A stretch of DNA of 64,000 nucleotides from Rutidosis leptorrhynchoides (lineage: Eukaryota; Streptophyta; Magnoliopsida; Asterales; Asteraceae): assembly GCF_046630445.1 (NCBI RefSeq), contig NC_092334.1, positions 189,726,501 through 189,790,500 of the forward strand. Direction: 5' to 3'. The translations under genes were made by a program, and so were the position numbers. Positions 1-13,203 of the stretch are shown in pieces. Under the pieces are notes generated by a model that was not told the DNA's origin, did no database searches, and was given only the letters and a program-made list of their open reading frames with translations. Position 1 is the stretch's first letter, and each line of letters opens with the position of its first letter.

Positions 1-948
1 CAAAAGTGTTATACACGAATCGCGTTCATCTCCTCGTTCTCTATCCATTGGTATAAACAATTTTGTGATCAAAGGTATAATTGCATGAACCCTACTTCTT
101 AAAAATCTGATTTTTATAAAGTTTCATAGTTATGTTGTCAATTGCTCAAGTCTATACGCGTACGTGTTAATTGTAATCGTTATTTTGATTGTTTGATGCG
201 CTAGGGTTTAAAAACGAATTTGTTTTTACTTGATCAGAAAAATTAAGTTTTTCAAATATTAATTATTATGTTATAATCAGATTCCTTGCAAAAAACTATT
301 GAGTTTAGGCTTTGGATTCGCTTGATTTCGTTTCCGTATGATTAAGTTATGTCGATTTGAATTATCGTTGTGTTTTTGTTGCTTGATCAGAAATCTGGTA
401 TTGATAGAAAACGAATTGGCATGTGAGACTTATACCACTGGAAATATAATTTAAAAACACTCAAATTAGACTAGGATATCATGTCGTTTGCTTTTGTATA
501 GCCCGAGATATGCTAGAATTAGTGTAAATGTAGTTTTATACAGCACTTGCATGAAAATAACCTTGTATGATAAAATGTGTTAATTTCTGTGATTGAAGCT
601 TTGTATATTTGAAAAGTAGACAAAAATTACTTCATCTTTCATGTGGATATCATAGGCTAATTATATCTAGATCTTCGGATAATCGTATGCGAATGTGACT
701 AACTAAATGGAAATCGAATCTGTAAATTGCTCACGGTTTTGTACTTTGTGAATTTTGTATATTGTTTTAGCATGTATGCTTCTGGAAAATGAAACTTAAC
801 ATCATATGTGACTTATTGTTAGTTTATGTCAATCTCTTAAACCTTATGCATTGGGCACAATAGAGCCATACTTTATGTGAATTCTGATTTGAGCTGAAAA
901 CTGAATGATCAACTTGCACGAATAAACTGTACAAATTGGCTAAACAAA
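1..948 (+). repeat. Left LTR of element B, first visible part
   Basis: Aligns almost base for base with 23480-24425 in the right LTR and continues after element A at 16120. The last five bases (ACAAA, 944-948) are duplicated at 16115-16119 as the target site of element A. The TATA box expected for this LTR lies in the unseen upstream part. Confidence 0.92.
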
Positions 949-2632
949 TGTGACGCCCCGTACAAAACCATCGTGTACGGTTCATCAATCAACAGGATCA
1001 TCACAAGGTCAAACACTATATGCTGTTTGAAAACCGATTTGCATTCATTAAAAAGATAACGTTTTACAAAGATAACATGTCATAAGACTTATTACAAACC
1101 ATTGTTCCGAAATAACATAAGTTTACGAATGCAAAACATAAGTTTCATAATTTGAGATATCTCTAGTAATGCAGCGGATAACTAGTACAATAGGTCCATA
1201 ACAGCAATTCAATAACAGCATGACAGCAAGTGTAACAGCGGAAGAAATAAACCTCTAGGCACCTGAGAAATACACGCTTAAAAAGTCAACACGAATGTTA
1301 GTGAGCTATAGTTTAAGTTGTAATAGTAACGTAAGATAGGCCACGAGATTTCAGTGCTGCAACAGCGTATCAAAACAGTATGAAAAGTATATGCATAACC
1401 GTGGGCACCCGGTAACTAAACTTAACGTTTATAACCCCCTGAAAGTACACTTGGCGAGTGCGTATGTTCACGAAGTATTAAACACCCGTTAAATGCTAGC
1501 GCGACTAGCCCGAGTGGGGATGTCAAACCCTATGGATCCATATCTAAGATTCGCGTTCACCGGTTCAAAGACCAATGACTAAATGTTACCGTGCTAAAGG
1601 GAATATTTATGCCGTTGTATAACCCACATACATACAAAGTTTAAGTACTCGTGCCTAGTATGTAAAACGTAAAAAGCGCATGTATTCTCAGTCCCAAAAA
1701 TAGTAAAAGTAGTAAAAAGGGATGCTATAACTCACCGTGATAAAAGCGGTAAAGTCGGTAATGAAAGTACGCAAGTAGTAAGTCGGTCCGAAAGGTCGTC
1801 AACCTAAATCAAAAGTTACTAGGTCAGTAGGGTGTCTTTATAAATTCTAATAGTGCATAAAATAAGTTTAAGTGTCATCATCATCATCATTCATCATCAT
1901 AAAAGCTAAGTAAGTTTGACAAAAATAGAGATCGAAACAATGGGCTGAGTTCGGGCAGCTGCTACGACCTCTACGTAAATTGAAAAGATGCATGGTCAGT
2001 GGCTATGGCTCCGTATATGAGTCCCCTAACAGCTGACCAATTTTCAGAACCTAACTCCTCTTCGTTTGACCGTGGCGACGGTTTAAGTGCGAGTAGGTCA
2101 GAAATTTCAGCACAACGTTAATAGGGTGTAGTGACTCTCGGAGGGCCATAACTCCTAAACCGTAACTCGTATTAAGACGAGGCCTAAACGGAAAATCATC
2201 TACTCAAACCGAAATAACTAAAAATCAGCTTTCCAGTAGCGCAGGTGGTCTGATCAGATACGAAAATCTGTGGACAAGTGCTCCGGTGAGGTTCTTGGTG
2301 CTCGATGCTCATCACGGTTCTCATCCTTGATGCTTGTAGCTTCAAGTGTACAACTCGTTAATGGTTTAGCATCACTTTTGACCAAGATTCACCATCAATA
2401 CATAATATGTTAATACCAAGTAAGAATACAACTCATTCATGAGTCTTAGATGGATGATGAACCAAGGTCACATCATATCATTAGTCTTAACACTAATACA
2501 AGTCACAATAACAACTAAAGTTACAAAATTTACATCAATTTAACAAGTATGAACATAATCTAAGTCAAAAGAGGTGATGGAACCCTAAGCTAGAGAGCTT
2601 GGATCCATTTCACACAAGTCACAAGGTTACAA

Positions 2633-3000
2633 AGCTAGAAAGCTTGAACCTTTAGGTGTTCTTGAAGATCTTGAAGCATAAAGCTTGGATCTTGAAGATA
2701 CATGAAGATTACAAATAAAAGTTTGAATCTTTTTAACAAAATAACAAGATCAAAGTAAAAAGAACTTGAATCTAACAACAATATATGAAGATTCAAGCTA
2801 GAAAGCTTGCATCTTGATTGTTCTTGAAGATCTTGAAGCATAAAGCTTGGATCTTGAAGATGCATGAAGATTACAAACAAAAGTTTGAATCTTTTTAACA
2901 AAATAACATTAAACAATCATAAAAGTAATAGATCTATAAAAGATATGAAGATTCAAGCTAGAAAGCTTGAATCTTTGTTGTTCTTGAAAGATTCAAACTT
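2633..3000. repeat. About 160-bp tandem repeat inside the LTR of A
   Basis: Units begin at AGCTAGAAAGCTTG at 2633, 2796 and 2956: two full units of 163 and 160 bp and a short partial third. Each contains smaller AAGCTT- and CTTGAAGATC-type repeats. The same array is present in the other LTR at 14887-15254, so it predates the insertion. It lies downstream of the TATA box, in R-U5. Confidence 0.8.
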
Positions 3001-3187
3001 GAATCAACAAGATATAAGTAAGATCAAAGCTAAAGGAACTTTGATCTTTATAAGGATGATGGTGATGATCACGAATTCAAGAAGAAAGAGGGAGGAGAAG
3101 AAAACTTACAAACAAAAGGAAGAAAGAAAGGATAAGTGTGTGAAATGCCAAAATGATCAAGTGTTGGAATGAGGGGCTTAAGGCTAG

Positions 3188-3195
3188 TATTTATA
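3188..3195 (-). promoter_or_regulatory. TATA box of the A LTR
   Basis: TATAAATA on the minus strand, 665 bp inside the LTR start; the same box is at 15442-15449 in the 5' LTR. It is followed by a C/T-rich stretch typical of plant 5' leaders. The start of transcription is inferred, not seen. Confidence 0.6.
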
Positions 3196-3860
3196 AGCAA
3201 ATGGATATCACATGGATTGATGAGGTGGCAAGCCATATGGTGGTGGTGGTGGACGAATTTTAGAGGGGGAGGGGGGACAAAATCTTGCTTTTTGGCTAAT
3301 GGTGTCTAAAGTATGTCCTTTTGCTAGAATCTTATGTAACAAAGTTGATAATCCTTATCCATTATGCTAGTATGGCTCATTAATTAATTTATTTATTATT
3401 TATTTATTATTATGGGCCACTAGTAATAATACTTGGGCTAATTAATTGGGTCACTAGCTAGAGTAGGGTGGGCTTGAGCCCAACAAGGTAAAAAGTCCAA
3501 AAAGGCTAACTATTGGGCTTTAGCAATTAAATAAATAAAATTAAGCATCCAAAGGCCCAGGTAATTATTATTAGAAAATAATAATTAATATTTCGCAGTC
3601 TAAAAGTTCCGGTTCCGACAAAAGTCAAACGTGCGCGCAGTCCGCGTTTTAATCGTAACGGTAAATAACACTAACGGTTATAAAGCATCCAATGGACAAG
3701 TTAAGCATTCTACATACACCAAGGCACATTTTAAAGTAAATATGAATATAAAACACGTGTGCCAAGGTTCCGGAGTAATAAAGTAACACAGTACGCACAA
3801 ATACGCAGTTTCGCTAAAATACAAGGCATAAAAGCAAGTCGAAAAAGTCGGGTCGTTACA

Positions 3861-3898
3861 TTACCCACCTATTATTGGAAATTTCGTCCCGAAATTTA
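3861..3898 (-). other. Polypurine tract and terminal inverted repeat of A
   Basis: Between the 3' LTR (ends 3860) and the gag-pol stop codon (3896-3898). The inverted repeat AAATTTCGGGACGAAATTT occupies 3879-3897: an 8-bp stem with a 3-nt loop, overlapping the TAA. The 18 nt between it and the LTR contain the purine-rich AGGTGGGTAA that should prime plus-strand DNA synthesis. Confidence 0.75.
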
Positions 3899-6800
3899 AG
3901 CTGAGGTAGGTGTTGGAGTCGGGAAAAGGTGAGGATACTTCTGCATCATTTGATTGTAGTGACCCGAACTTTTCCATGTTTATATATATTAATTGAGATT
4001 GATATTTACATGATTAAATGTTTCCAACATGTTAAGCAATCAAACTTGTTAAGACTTGATTAATTGAAATATGTTTCAAATAGACAATTGACCACCCAAG
4101 TTGACCGGTGATTCACGAACGTTAAAACTTGTAAAAACTATACGATGACATATATATGGTTATATATATAGTTAACATGATTTTATTATAAGTATGTATC
4201 TCATTAGGTATTTTAACAATGAGTTATATATATAAAAATGAGACTATTAATTTAAGAAACTCGAAAACGATATATATAACGATTATCGTTATAACAACGT
4301 CTTACTAGGTACATATGAATCATATTAAGATATTGATACACTTGGTTAATTATGTTAAATGATAAGTAAATATATTATTAAGTGTATTAACAATGAAATA
4401 CATATGTAAAAATAAGACTACTAACTTAATGATTTCGAAACGAGACATATATGTAACGATTATCGTTGTAACAACATTTAACTGTATATATATCATACTA
4501 AGATATATTATATATTATAATATCATGATAATATAATAATTTAACATCTCAATTGTTATAATAAACAATGAGTTAACAACATTCAACAAGATCGTTAACC
4601 TAAAGGTTTCAAAACAACATTTACATGTAACGACTAACGATGACTTAACGACTCAGTTAAAATGTATATACATGTAGTGTTTTAATATGTATTTATAAAC
4701 TTTTGAAAGACTTCAATACACTTATCAAAATACTTCTACTTAATAAAAATGCTTACAATTACATCCTCGTTCAGTTTCATCAACAATTCTACTCGTATGC
4801 ACCCGTATTCGTACTCGTACAATACACAGCTTTTAGATGTATGTACTATTGGTATATACACTCCAATGATCAGCTCTTAGCAGCCTATGTGAGTCACCTA
4901 ACACATGTGGGAACCATTATTTGGCAACTAGCATGAAATATCTCATAAAATTACAAAAATATGAGTAATCATTCATGACTTATTTACATGAAAACAAAAT
5001 TACATATCCTTTATATCTAATCCATACACCAACGACCAAAAACACCTACAAACACTTTCATTCTTCAATTTTCTTCATCTAATTGATCTCTCTCAAGTTC
5101 TATCTTCAAGTTCTAAGTGTTCTTCATATATTCTACAAGTTCTAGTTACATAAAATCAAGAATACTTTCAAGTTTGCTAGCTCACTTCCAATCTTGTAAG
5201 GTGATCATCCAACCTCAAGAAATCTTTGTTTATTTCAGTAGGTTATCATTCTAATACAAGGTAATAATCATATTCAAACTTTGGTTCAATTTCTATAACT
5301 ATAACAATCTTATTTCAAGTGATGATCTTACTTGAACTTGTTTTCGTGTCATGATTCTGCTTCAAGAACTTTGAGCCATCCAAGGATCCGTTGAAGCTAG
5401 ATCTATTTTTCTCTTTTCCAGTAGGTTTATCCAAGGAACTTAAGGTAGTAATGATGTTCATAACATCATTCGATTCATATATATAAAGCTATCTTATTCG
5501 AAGGTTTAAACTTGTAATCACTAGAACATAGTTTAGTTAATTCTAAACTTGTTCGCAAACAAAAGTTAATCCTTCTAACTTGACTTTTAAAATCAACTAA
5601 ACACATGTTCTATATCTATATGATATGCTAACTTAATGATTTAAAACCTGGAAACACGAAAAACACCGTAAAATCGGATTTACGCCGTCGTAGTAACACC
5701 GCGGGCTGTTTTGGGTTAGTTAATTAAAAACTATGATAAACTTTGATTTAAAAGTTGTTATTCTGAGAAAATGATTTTTATTATGAACATGAAACTATAT
5801 CCAAAAATTATGGTTAAACTCAAAGTGGAAGTATGTTTTCTGAAATGGTCATCTAGACGTCGTTCGACTGAAATGACTACCTTTACAAAAACAACTTGTA
5901 ACTTATTTTTCTGACTATAAACCTATACTTTTTCTGTTTAGATTCATAAAATAGAGTTCAATATGAAACCATAGCAATTTGATTCACTCAAAACGGATTT
6001 AAAATGAAGAAGTTATGGGTAAAACAAGATTGGATAATTTTTCTCATTTTAGCTACGTGAAAATTGGTAACAAATCTATTCCAACCATAACTTAATCAAC
6101 TTGTATTGTATATTATGTAATCTTGAGATACCATAGACACGTATACAATGTTTCGACCTATCATGTCGACACATCTATATATATTTCGGAACAACCATAG
6201 ACACTCTATATGTGAATGTTGGAGTTAGCTATACAGGGTTGAGGTTGATTCCAAAATATATATAGTTTGAGTTGTGATCAATACTGAGATACGTATACAC
6301 TGGGTCGTGGATTGATTCAAGATAATATTTATCAATTTATTTCTGTACATCTAACTGTGGACAACTAGTTGTAGGTTACTAACGAGGACAGCTGACTTAA
6401 TAAACTTAAAACATCAAAATATATTAAAAGTGTTGTAAATATATTTTGAACATACTTTGATATATATGTATATATTGTTATAGGTTCGTGAATCAACCAG
6501 TGGCCAAGTCTTACTTCCTGACGAAGTAAAAATCTGTGAAAGTGAGTTATAGTCCCACTTTTAAAATCTAATATTTTTGGGATGAGAATACATGCAGGTT
6601 TTATAAATAATTTACAAAATAGACATAAGTACGTGAAACTACATTCTATGGTTGAATTATCGAAATCGAATATGCCCCTTTTTATTAAGTCTGGTAATCT
6701 AAGAATTAGGGAACAGACACCCTAATTGACGCGAATCCTAAAGATAGATCTATTGGGCCTAACAAACCCCATCCAAAGTACCGGATGCTTTAGTACTTCG

Positions 6801-9800
6801 AAATTTATATCATATCCGAAGGGTGTCCCAGAATGATGGGGATATTCTTATATATGCATCTTGTTAATGTCGGTTACCAGGTGTTCACCATATGAATGAT
6901 TTTTATCTCTATGTATGGGATGTGTATTGAAATATGAAATCTTGTGGTCTATTATTATGATTTGATATATATAGGTTAAACCTATAACTCACCAACATTT
7001 TTGTTGACGTTTTAAGCATGTTTATTCTCAGGTGATTATTAAGAGCTTCCGCTGTCGCATACTTAAATAAGGACGAGATTTGGAGTCCATGCTTGTATGA
7101 TATTGTGTAAAAACTGCATTCAAGAAACTTATTTTGTTGTAACATATTTGTATTGTAAACCATTATGTAATGGTCGTGTGTAAACAGGATATTTTAGATT
7201 ATCATTATTTGATAATCTACGTAAAGCTTTTTAAACCTTTATTGATGAAATAAAGGTTATGGTTTGTTTTAAAATGAATGCAGTCTTTGAAAAACGTCTC
7301 ATATAGAGGTCAAAACCTCGCAACGAAATAAATTAATATGGAACGTTTTTAATCAATAAGAACGGGACATTTCATTGATCCTCTCGTTCCCAGGTAAACT
7401 CAGGTCCACGCTTGGCATTCCATCGAACTCAGACAATTGGAATCTTATTGCGTTTCAAGGTTTTGACCTCACGTTCCATAATTTCGATAGGTTCTTCCAC
7501 GAAGTGGAGTTGGTCATCAATGGTAAGTTCTTCCAATGGTATGATAAGTTCTGGTGGAGCAAGACATTTCTTCAAATTTGATACATGAAAGGTAGGATGA
7601 ACGGTACTCAACTGAGTCGGAAGATCCAAACGGTAAGCAACCGGTCCGATATGTTCCAAAATTTCAAAGGGTCCGATGTATCGCGGGTTCAACTTTTCGC
7701 GTTTCCCAAAACGAATTACACCTTTCCAAGGTGCAACCTTCAACATCACACGGTCACCTACGTTAAATTCGAAGTCTTTACGTTTAAGATCAGCATAACT
7801 CTTTTGGCGATCACGGACAGTCTTAAGTCTCGCCTGAATCTGAGAAATCTTCTCCGTCGTTTCATAGACTATCTCGGGTCCGGTGATTTGCACTTCGCCT
7901 AACTCGGCCCAACAAATAGGAGAACGGCGCTTGCGGCCATACAACGCTTCAAAAGGTGCGGCTTTAATACTTGAATGATAACTGTTGTTGTAAGAGAATT
8001 CGGCCAGCGGCAGATGCCTTTCCTAAGACTTTCCGAAGTCAATAACACAGGCACGTAACATGTCCTCTAAAGTCTGAATCGTTCGTTCGCTCTGACCGTC
8101 GGTCTGGGGGTGATACGCGGTGCTCATGTCGAGACGAGTTCCCAAGGCTTCTTGCAAAGAACGCCAGAATCTGGAAGCTAAACGGGGATCGCGATCTGAG
8201 ATGATTGATAAGGGCACACCATGATGAGATACCACCTCCTTGATGTACAGTTGAGCAAGTCTCTCCATTGTATCTGTTTCTTTCATTGCTAGAAAATGAG
8301 CAGATTTGGTAAGACGGTCAATGATAACCCAGATTGTATCGTATCCGCCCACCGTCTTTGGTAGCTTCGTGATGAAATCCATTGTAATTGCTTCCCATTT
8401 CCATTGTGGGATTTCTGGTTGTTGAAGTAATCCAGATGGCCTCTGATGTTCAGCTTTAACCTTCGAACAAGTCAAACACCTTCCAACATAAGTTGCAACA
8501 TCCTTCTTAAGATTTGGCCACCAATACTGTTCCTTAAGATCGTGGTACATTTTGCCAGCTCCTGGATGAATCGAATATCTCGACTTGTGGGCTTCATCAA
8601 GTATAAGGTTCCGTAGATCTCCATAACGAGGTACCCAAATTCTTCCAGCATAACATCGGAGTCCAGACTCCTTAACCTCGAATTTAGAGACGAGAATGTT
8701 CAGGTATTCACGAGATATGTTCTCCTCCTTGAGAGCCTCTTCTTGGGCTACTCGAATCTGACTGTTGAGGTTCGAATGGATGGTGATGTTCAGAGCCCAA
8801 ACACGAAGGGGTACCGTCCTCTCCTTTCGACTTAACGCGTCAGCTACAACATTGGCCTTGCCCGGATGGTAGCGAAGTTCACAATCGTAGTCGTTTAGTG
8901 TCTCAATCCATCGACGCTGTCTCATGTTTAGTTGCTTCTGATTGAAGATGTGTTGGAGACTCTTGTGATCGGTAAAGATAGTACTCTTTGTTCCATAAAG
9001 ATAGTGTCTCCATAGCTTCAATGCGAAGACGACGGCTCCAAGTTCGAGATCGTGAGTAGTGTAGTTTCGCTCGTGGACCTTCAGTTGATGAGATGCATAA
9101 GCAATGACCTTCGTTCTTTGCATCAACACACAGCCAAAACCATTCCTCGAAGCATCGCAGTACACAACGAAGTCGTCACTGCCTTCAGGAAGAGATAGGA
9201 TAGGTGCGGTGGTTAACTTCAGCTTCAGGGTTTGAAATGCTGCTTCTTGCTCTTTTTCCCAAACAAACTTCTTTCCTTTATTAGTTAACGTAGTCAAAGG
9301 ACGCGAAATCAAAGAGAAACCTTCAATGAACCTTCGGTAATAATCAGCAAGACCTAGAAATTGGCGGATGTGAGTCCGAGTAGTGGGTGTCTCCCACTTG
9401 TTGATAGCTTCAATCTTGGCGGGGTCAACTTTGATACCTTGATCACTCATAATATGACCCATAAATTGAACTTCCTTCAACCAAAATTCACACTTGGAGA
9501 ATTTGGCATAAAGTTGCTCTTGTCTCAAGAGTTCGAGCACTAACCGAAGATGTTGTTCATGTTCTTCTTTGTTCTTGGAGTAGATGAGGATATCATCTAT
9601 GAAGACGATAACGAATTTATCCAGATAAGGCTTGCAGACACGATTCATGTGGTCCATGAACACAGCGGGTGCGTTGGTTAAACCGAATGGCATCACGAGA
9701 AACTCGTAGTGACCATAGCGGGTTCTAAACGCAGTCTTCATCACATCACTCTCCTTCACCCTCAATTGGTGATAACCTGATCGCAAATCGATCTTGGAAT

Positions 9801-11739
9801 AAATGCTCGATCCTTGTAGCTGATCAAAAAGATCGTCAATTCGGGGAAGAGGATATCGGTTCTTAATCGTCAACTTGTTGAGTTCGCGGTAGTCGATACA
9901 CATGCAAAAAGATCCGTCCTTCTTCTTCACGAATAAAATAGGTGCGCCCCAAGGCGACGAGCTCGGTTGGATAAACCCTCGGTCGAGCAATTCCTGCAGT
10001 TGACTCTGCAATTCTTGCAGTTCTGAAGGTGCCAGACGATAAGGCGCACGAGCTACGGGTGCAGCTCCCGGCACCAGATCGATCTGGAACTCCACTGCTC
10101 TTGGTGGCGGTAATCCAGGCAGTTCTTCCGGAAAGACGTCGGGGAATTCATTCACGATTCGCACATCATTCACACTCTTCTCCTCTGATTCTAAAGCCTT
10201 CACGTGTGCTAAAATGGCAAGTCGTCCTTTCTTCATAATCTTCTGCGCTTTCATACAACTAATGAGGTTCAGCTTCGAGTTACATCTCTCTCCGTAAATA
10301 GTCAGTGGCTCACCGTCTCCTTGTGGTATACGAAGAGCTTTATCTCCACAAATAATATCAGCCCTTACCTTGGTCAACCAATCCATACCGACGATCACGT
10401 CAAAACTTCCCAGTTTGATAGGTATCAAGTCAATTTCGAAATCCACACCAGCTATATTAATAATAGCTCCTCGGCCAATTTGGTCAACCTTTTCAAGTTT
10501 ACCGTTGGTTACCTCGACAAGCATACTTTCTTTTAAAGGAACTAATGACCAATTTATCTTATCGCAAAAGTGTCTACATACATAACTTCTATCGGCACCA
10601 GTATCAAATAGGACGGAAGTTAAAAGATTGTTGATTGTGAATATACCTGTCACCAAGTCGGGGTTCTCACGTGCATCCCTTGCATTAACATTAAAAGCTC
10701 TACCACGCGGTGGTCCGCCGTCCTTCTTCTTATTGGGGCAATCATTCCTAAAGTGGCCCTGCTGTCCATACTCATAGCATTTCCTTGGCCCACTCGGGTT
10801 TGTCCTTGCAGCTGGGACGGAAATCTTGCAGTTCTTACCAACATGTCCAATCCTGTTGCACTTTTCACAGACCGCATTACAGTACCCAGTGTGGTGTTTG
10901 TAACACCTCTTGCACTGCGGTAGAGTGCCCTTGTAGTTCGGGTTTGAACTTGTGCCGGGGTTGGGGTTTCCACCGTTGTTGTGCCTCTTGGAAGGGGTTT
11001 GATCGTAGGTTCTTCCCTTGTTATTATCCCACTTACGCTTCTCACCACTACCCGCTTCAGACTTGGACTTCTCCGGTTCATTGATGAGAATCTGATTCAT
11101 GAGTGTATGCCCCATTCGCATTGCTTCGAGAAAATTCGGTGGCTTGGACGAGGTGACATTACCCTTAATGGACTTAGGGAGTCCCCAAAAGTATCTCTCC
11201 ATACGCTTGAATTCCGGGGTGACCATGGTAGGACACATAAGAGCTAACTCAAGAAACCTCCGATTGTAACCATCGAGATCGTTGCCAACAGCTTTCAATT
11301 GCATAAACTCTATTTCCATCTTTTGTATCTCGGTTCTCGGACAATACTCATCAATCATAGCCGCTTTAAACTCCTCCCATGGCATAGCATATGCCTCATC
11401 AATACCTTGTGCCTGAGCCATGGTGTTCCACCACGTGAGGGCGCCATCAGATAGCGTGCAGGAAGCAAATTTGGTTTTGTTAGACTCGGAACAGTTGCTG
11501 ACTCGGAATACTGATTCAAGCTTTTCAAACCATCTTGTGAGACCAACAGGCCCCTCAGTTCTGCTGAAGTTATGTGGTTTACAGCTCTGGAATTCCTTGT
11601 AGGTGCACTCTTTTCGAACGGGTTGGATAACCGGCGGTGGTTCAGGTTGAGGGTTCATTTCCGCCAAGGCTGCGGCGACTCATTCATTAATCATCTCTTC
11701 GATTTGAGCTGTTGTGGGTGTTGTTCGTGTGTTTGCCAT
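3896..11739 (-). pseudogene. Gag-pol polyprotein of element A, chromovirus type, disabled
   Basis: One long frame read from 11739 to 3896 with a solo LTR (3955-7374) inside it. Order: gag, two CCHC zinc knuckles, protease (LFDTGADRS near 10600), reverse transcriptase (FIDDIL near 9600), RNase H, integrase (HPG...C..C zinc site near 8560; IISDRD near 8200), chromodomain with EFTWEREDQ. The gag start at 11739 is chosen by comparison with C (MAN...). Damage: TGA at 11680-11682 where C has an Arg codon, TAG at 8023-8025 where relatives have Trp, TGA at 7429-7431 where C has Arg, the LTR insertion after EREDQ, and Cys-to-Tyr in the second zinc knuckle (CYEYGQQGH). The open part 8023-11667 is 1214 codons. 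Proteins from such elements make virus-like particles, cDNA, and integrate it; this copy cannot make a full set. Confidence 0.93.
3955..7374 (+). mobile_element. Solo LTR of the D family inserted in the chromodomain of A
   Basis: 3420 bp running from TGTAGTGACCCG to GGGACATTTCA, flanked by TTGAT at 3950-3954 and 7375-7379. It is homologous along its length to the LTRs of element D (30529-33788 and 39710-41924) but clearly more diverged from them than they are from each other, so it is an older insertion. No internal sequence, primer site or second LTR is present: this is the usual product of recombination between the two LTRs of a full element. A TATA-like CTTTATATCT is near 5009-5018. Two ORFs of 77 and 84 codons inside it recur in every D-family LTR and are not supported as genes. 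Confidence 0.92.
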
Positions 11740-12023
11740 TGCCCTTCGAAACAGAAATTTTGACTCAAGTCAAAATCCAGCATACAACATACAATAATAC
11801 CGTATAAAGTAAACAGGGAAACAACACAACCCATGCCAATATAGTAACGCAACCAGGTATAAATACTGCAAAACCAACATACAGTAACGTAAATAGAACA
11901 CTGTGCAAGAATTTAACAATACAAAGTTCCATTAATAAAGAGTTGCATACATAAGTTCGTACATTACATAAGGAAAACATGGAGCTACAAACGAGATTAC
12001 AAAATGAAACCTACTACAAAGCT
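11740..12023. other. Spacer between ORF1 and gag in element A
   Basis: Non-coding leader part of about 280 bp between the ORF1 stop (12024) and the ancestral gag start (11739). Its homologue in C is 55105-55402, with a conserved block ending in AAAGTTCCATT. I see no further ORF in it. Confidence 0.5.
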
Positions 12024-12860
12024 CTATGGTGACGGTGGGTAAAGGATGTCCAGCACATGGGACATCTGCTCCTCGTGCTCAGTTACCCGAGCACGGAGGA
12101 TCTCCACCTCCCTTGCTAGTTCCTCGACAGAGGGAGGGGCTGGCAGAGCAGGCGGTGCTGCTGGTGCAGGTGGTGCTGGTGGTGCAGATGGTCCTGCTCC
12201 AGAGGTAGATGCTGCATGGCGGTAAGGCTTACGCACGAACGGATCAGCCGGGTAAGGCACCACCCAATTACAGGCGGTAACCCTACGACGCTGACCATGT
12301 GCGTCAGTGAATGCTCGTCCTCCGTTGATCCCCAGAATAACGGTGCCATCGAAACGGTACCGCTTCTTCGGCGGGGTGGAGGGTGGCTGGACAGGTGTAT
12401 CATCAAGGTCCTCCTTGTCGGAATCATCGTCACTAGAGTCGTCTGTGGATGAGTCGTCTGAACTAGCTGGGGGTGACACCACAGGTGGCCCTCCTCGGGC
12501 GGCCATCATATGTCGGTATCTGGCGGGTCCGATTGGCACGGGACGTTCATCAGGAGTGCGTCGGCACCAGTGGTTACGTTCATTACGAACCGGACCTTCC
12601 CCAAGATCCGCAGGAATCACAACACCACTGGGGCGGGGCTGTGGCTCCTGAGCTACCGGGGCAACTAGAGCTGGAATCTCCGGAGGGTCCTGGGCTCCGA
12701 CTGCGGTAACCACCGGTACAGGTGTATGGCTGTTGGTTCCGGAGGATGAAGCGTAGGGGTCACTGGTTAACGGGATCTGTGTGTCGGTAGCAGCAGTAGG
12801 TGAGGTGGCTAACGAGTCTGAATCACTGTCCAAAATAATGACAGGTGGAATATCCGACAT
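12024..12860 (-). CDS. ORF1 of element A, accessory protein encoded upstream of gag
   Basis: 278 codons, ATG at 12860, intact. I do not recognise a family. Layout: MSDIPPVI start followed by an acidic Ser/Asp patch (LDSDSDS); Pro/Ala-rich linker; a conserved block around NHWCRRTPDERPVPIGPARY (about residues 95-120); a long acidic Ser/Asp run and PPKKRYR; a second conserved block (GGRAFTDAHGQRRRV); an Ala/Pro-rich stretch; and a C-terminal heptad-like helix (VEELAREVEILRARVTEHEE) ending in YPPSP. It sits between the primer site and gag in sense orientation, so it would be the first ORF on the genomic RNA. C has the same protein with a frameshift; B and E have shorter ORFs of similar plan in the same place. 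A nucleic-acid or gag partner role is only a guess. Confidence 0.75.
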   Translation of the reverse strand: MSDIPPVIILDSDSDSLATSPTAATDTQIPLTSDPYASSSGTNSHTPVPVVTAVGAQDPPEIPALVAPVAQEPQPRPSGVVIPADLGEGPVRNERNHWCRRTPDERPVPIGPARYRHMMAARGGPPVVSPPASSDDSSTDDSSDDDSDKEDLDDTPVQPPSTPPKKRYRFDGTVILGINGGRAFTDAHGQRRRVTACNWVVPYPADPFVRKPYRHAASTSGAGPSAPPAPPAPAAPPALPAPPSVEELAREVEILRARVTEHEEQMSHVLDILYPPSP

Positions 12861-13201
12861 CTGAACAAGGAAAATAAATTTTTCATATCAGTAAGTCATA
12901 AGCAAGCAAGTATTAGGCACTATAGCATCCTAGCATGGCAATAACAACAGTTCTAAACAGTTATAACATGTGAAAGCAGATAGTAATCATGCAAAGGAAG
13001 AAATAGGAATACAGCAAGTTCGCATGGCAGTAAAGATAAGCAATAGCATGCAGAAAGATCACATAGCAGTAAAAGTAAGCAGTAGCTTGCAGAAACAAGT
13101 AAACTAGCAAGTTGTAGATTAGTCCTATTAGTGAATCCTACTCGGGTCGGTCCTAGACTCACTAATGAAACCTAATTCCCTACAACCTTGCTCTGATACC
13201 A
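12861..13201 (-). other. Leader and primer-binding site of element A
   Basis: The + strand GCTCTGATACCA at 13190-13201 is, on the minus strand, TGGTATCAGAGC, the complement of the 3' end of initiator tRNA-Met. It starts 2 nt after the 5' LTR (13204). The leader beyond it contains a block with ATTAGTGAGTCTAGGACCGA that is also seen in the leaders of B, C and E. Confidence 0.85.
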
Positions 13202-13203
13202 AC

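Larger units (their letters stand above)
949..3860 (-). repeat. 3' LTR of element A
   Basis: 2912 bp. On the + strand it opens TGTGACGCCCCG and closes GGGTCGTTACA; it matches 13204-16114 at a constant offset of 12254 bp over most of its length. On the minus strand a TATAAATA box sits at 3195-3188, about 665 bp into the LTR, followed by a pyrimidine-rich leader, leaving about 2.2 kb for R and U5. An internal tandem repeat lies at 2633-3000. The short ORFs in both strands here are by-products of the repeats. Confidence 0.92.

Noticed and set aside
2635..3172. 93- and 102-codon ORFs repeated at 14889-15426
   Set aside because: Produced by the 160-bp tandem repeat in the A LTR on both strands; Lys/Asn/Leu-rich with no motif.
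4703..4936. 77-codon ORF repeated at 32971-33204 and 41115-41348
   Set aside because: It lies in the U3 of D-family LTRs, opens with TTG and not ATG, and is no better conserved than the LTR around it.
6909..7163. 84-codon ORF repeated at 30740-30994
   Set aside because: Antisense ORF in the closing part of D-family LTRs; repeated because the LTR is repeated.
12026..12709. Several Gly/Ala/Pro/Arg-rich ORFs on the + strand, and the like at 55369-56187
   Set aside because: Mirror frames of the GC-rich, low-complexity ORF1 of A and C.
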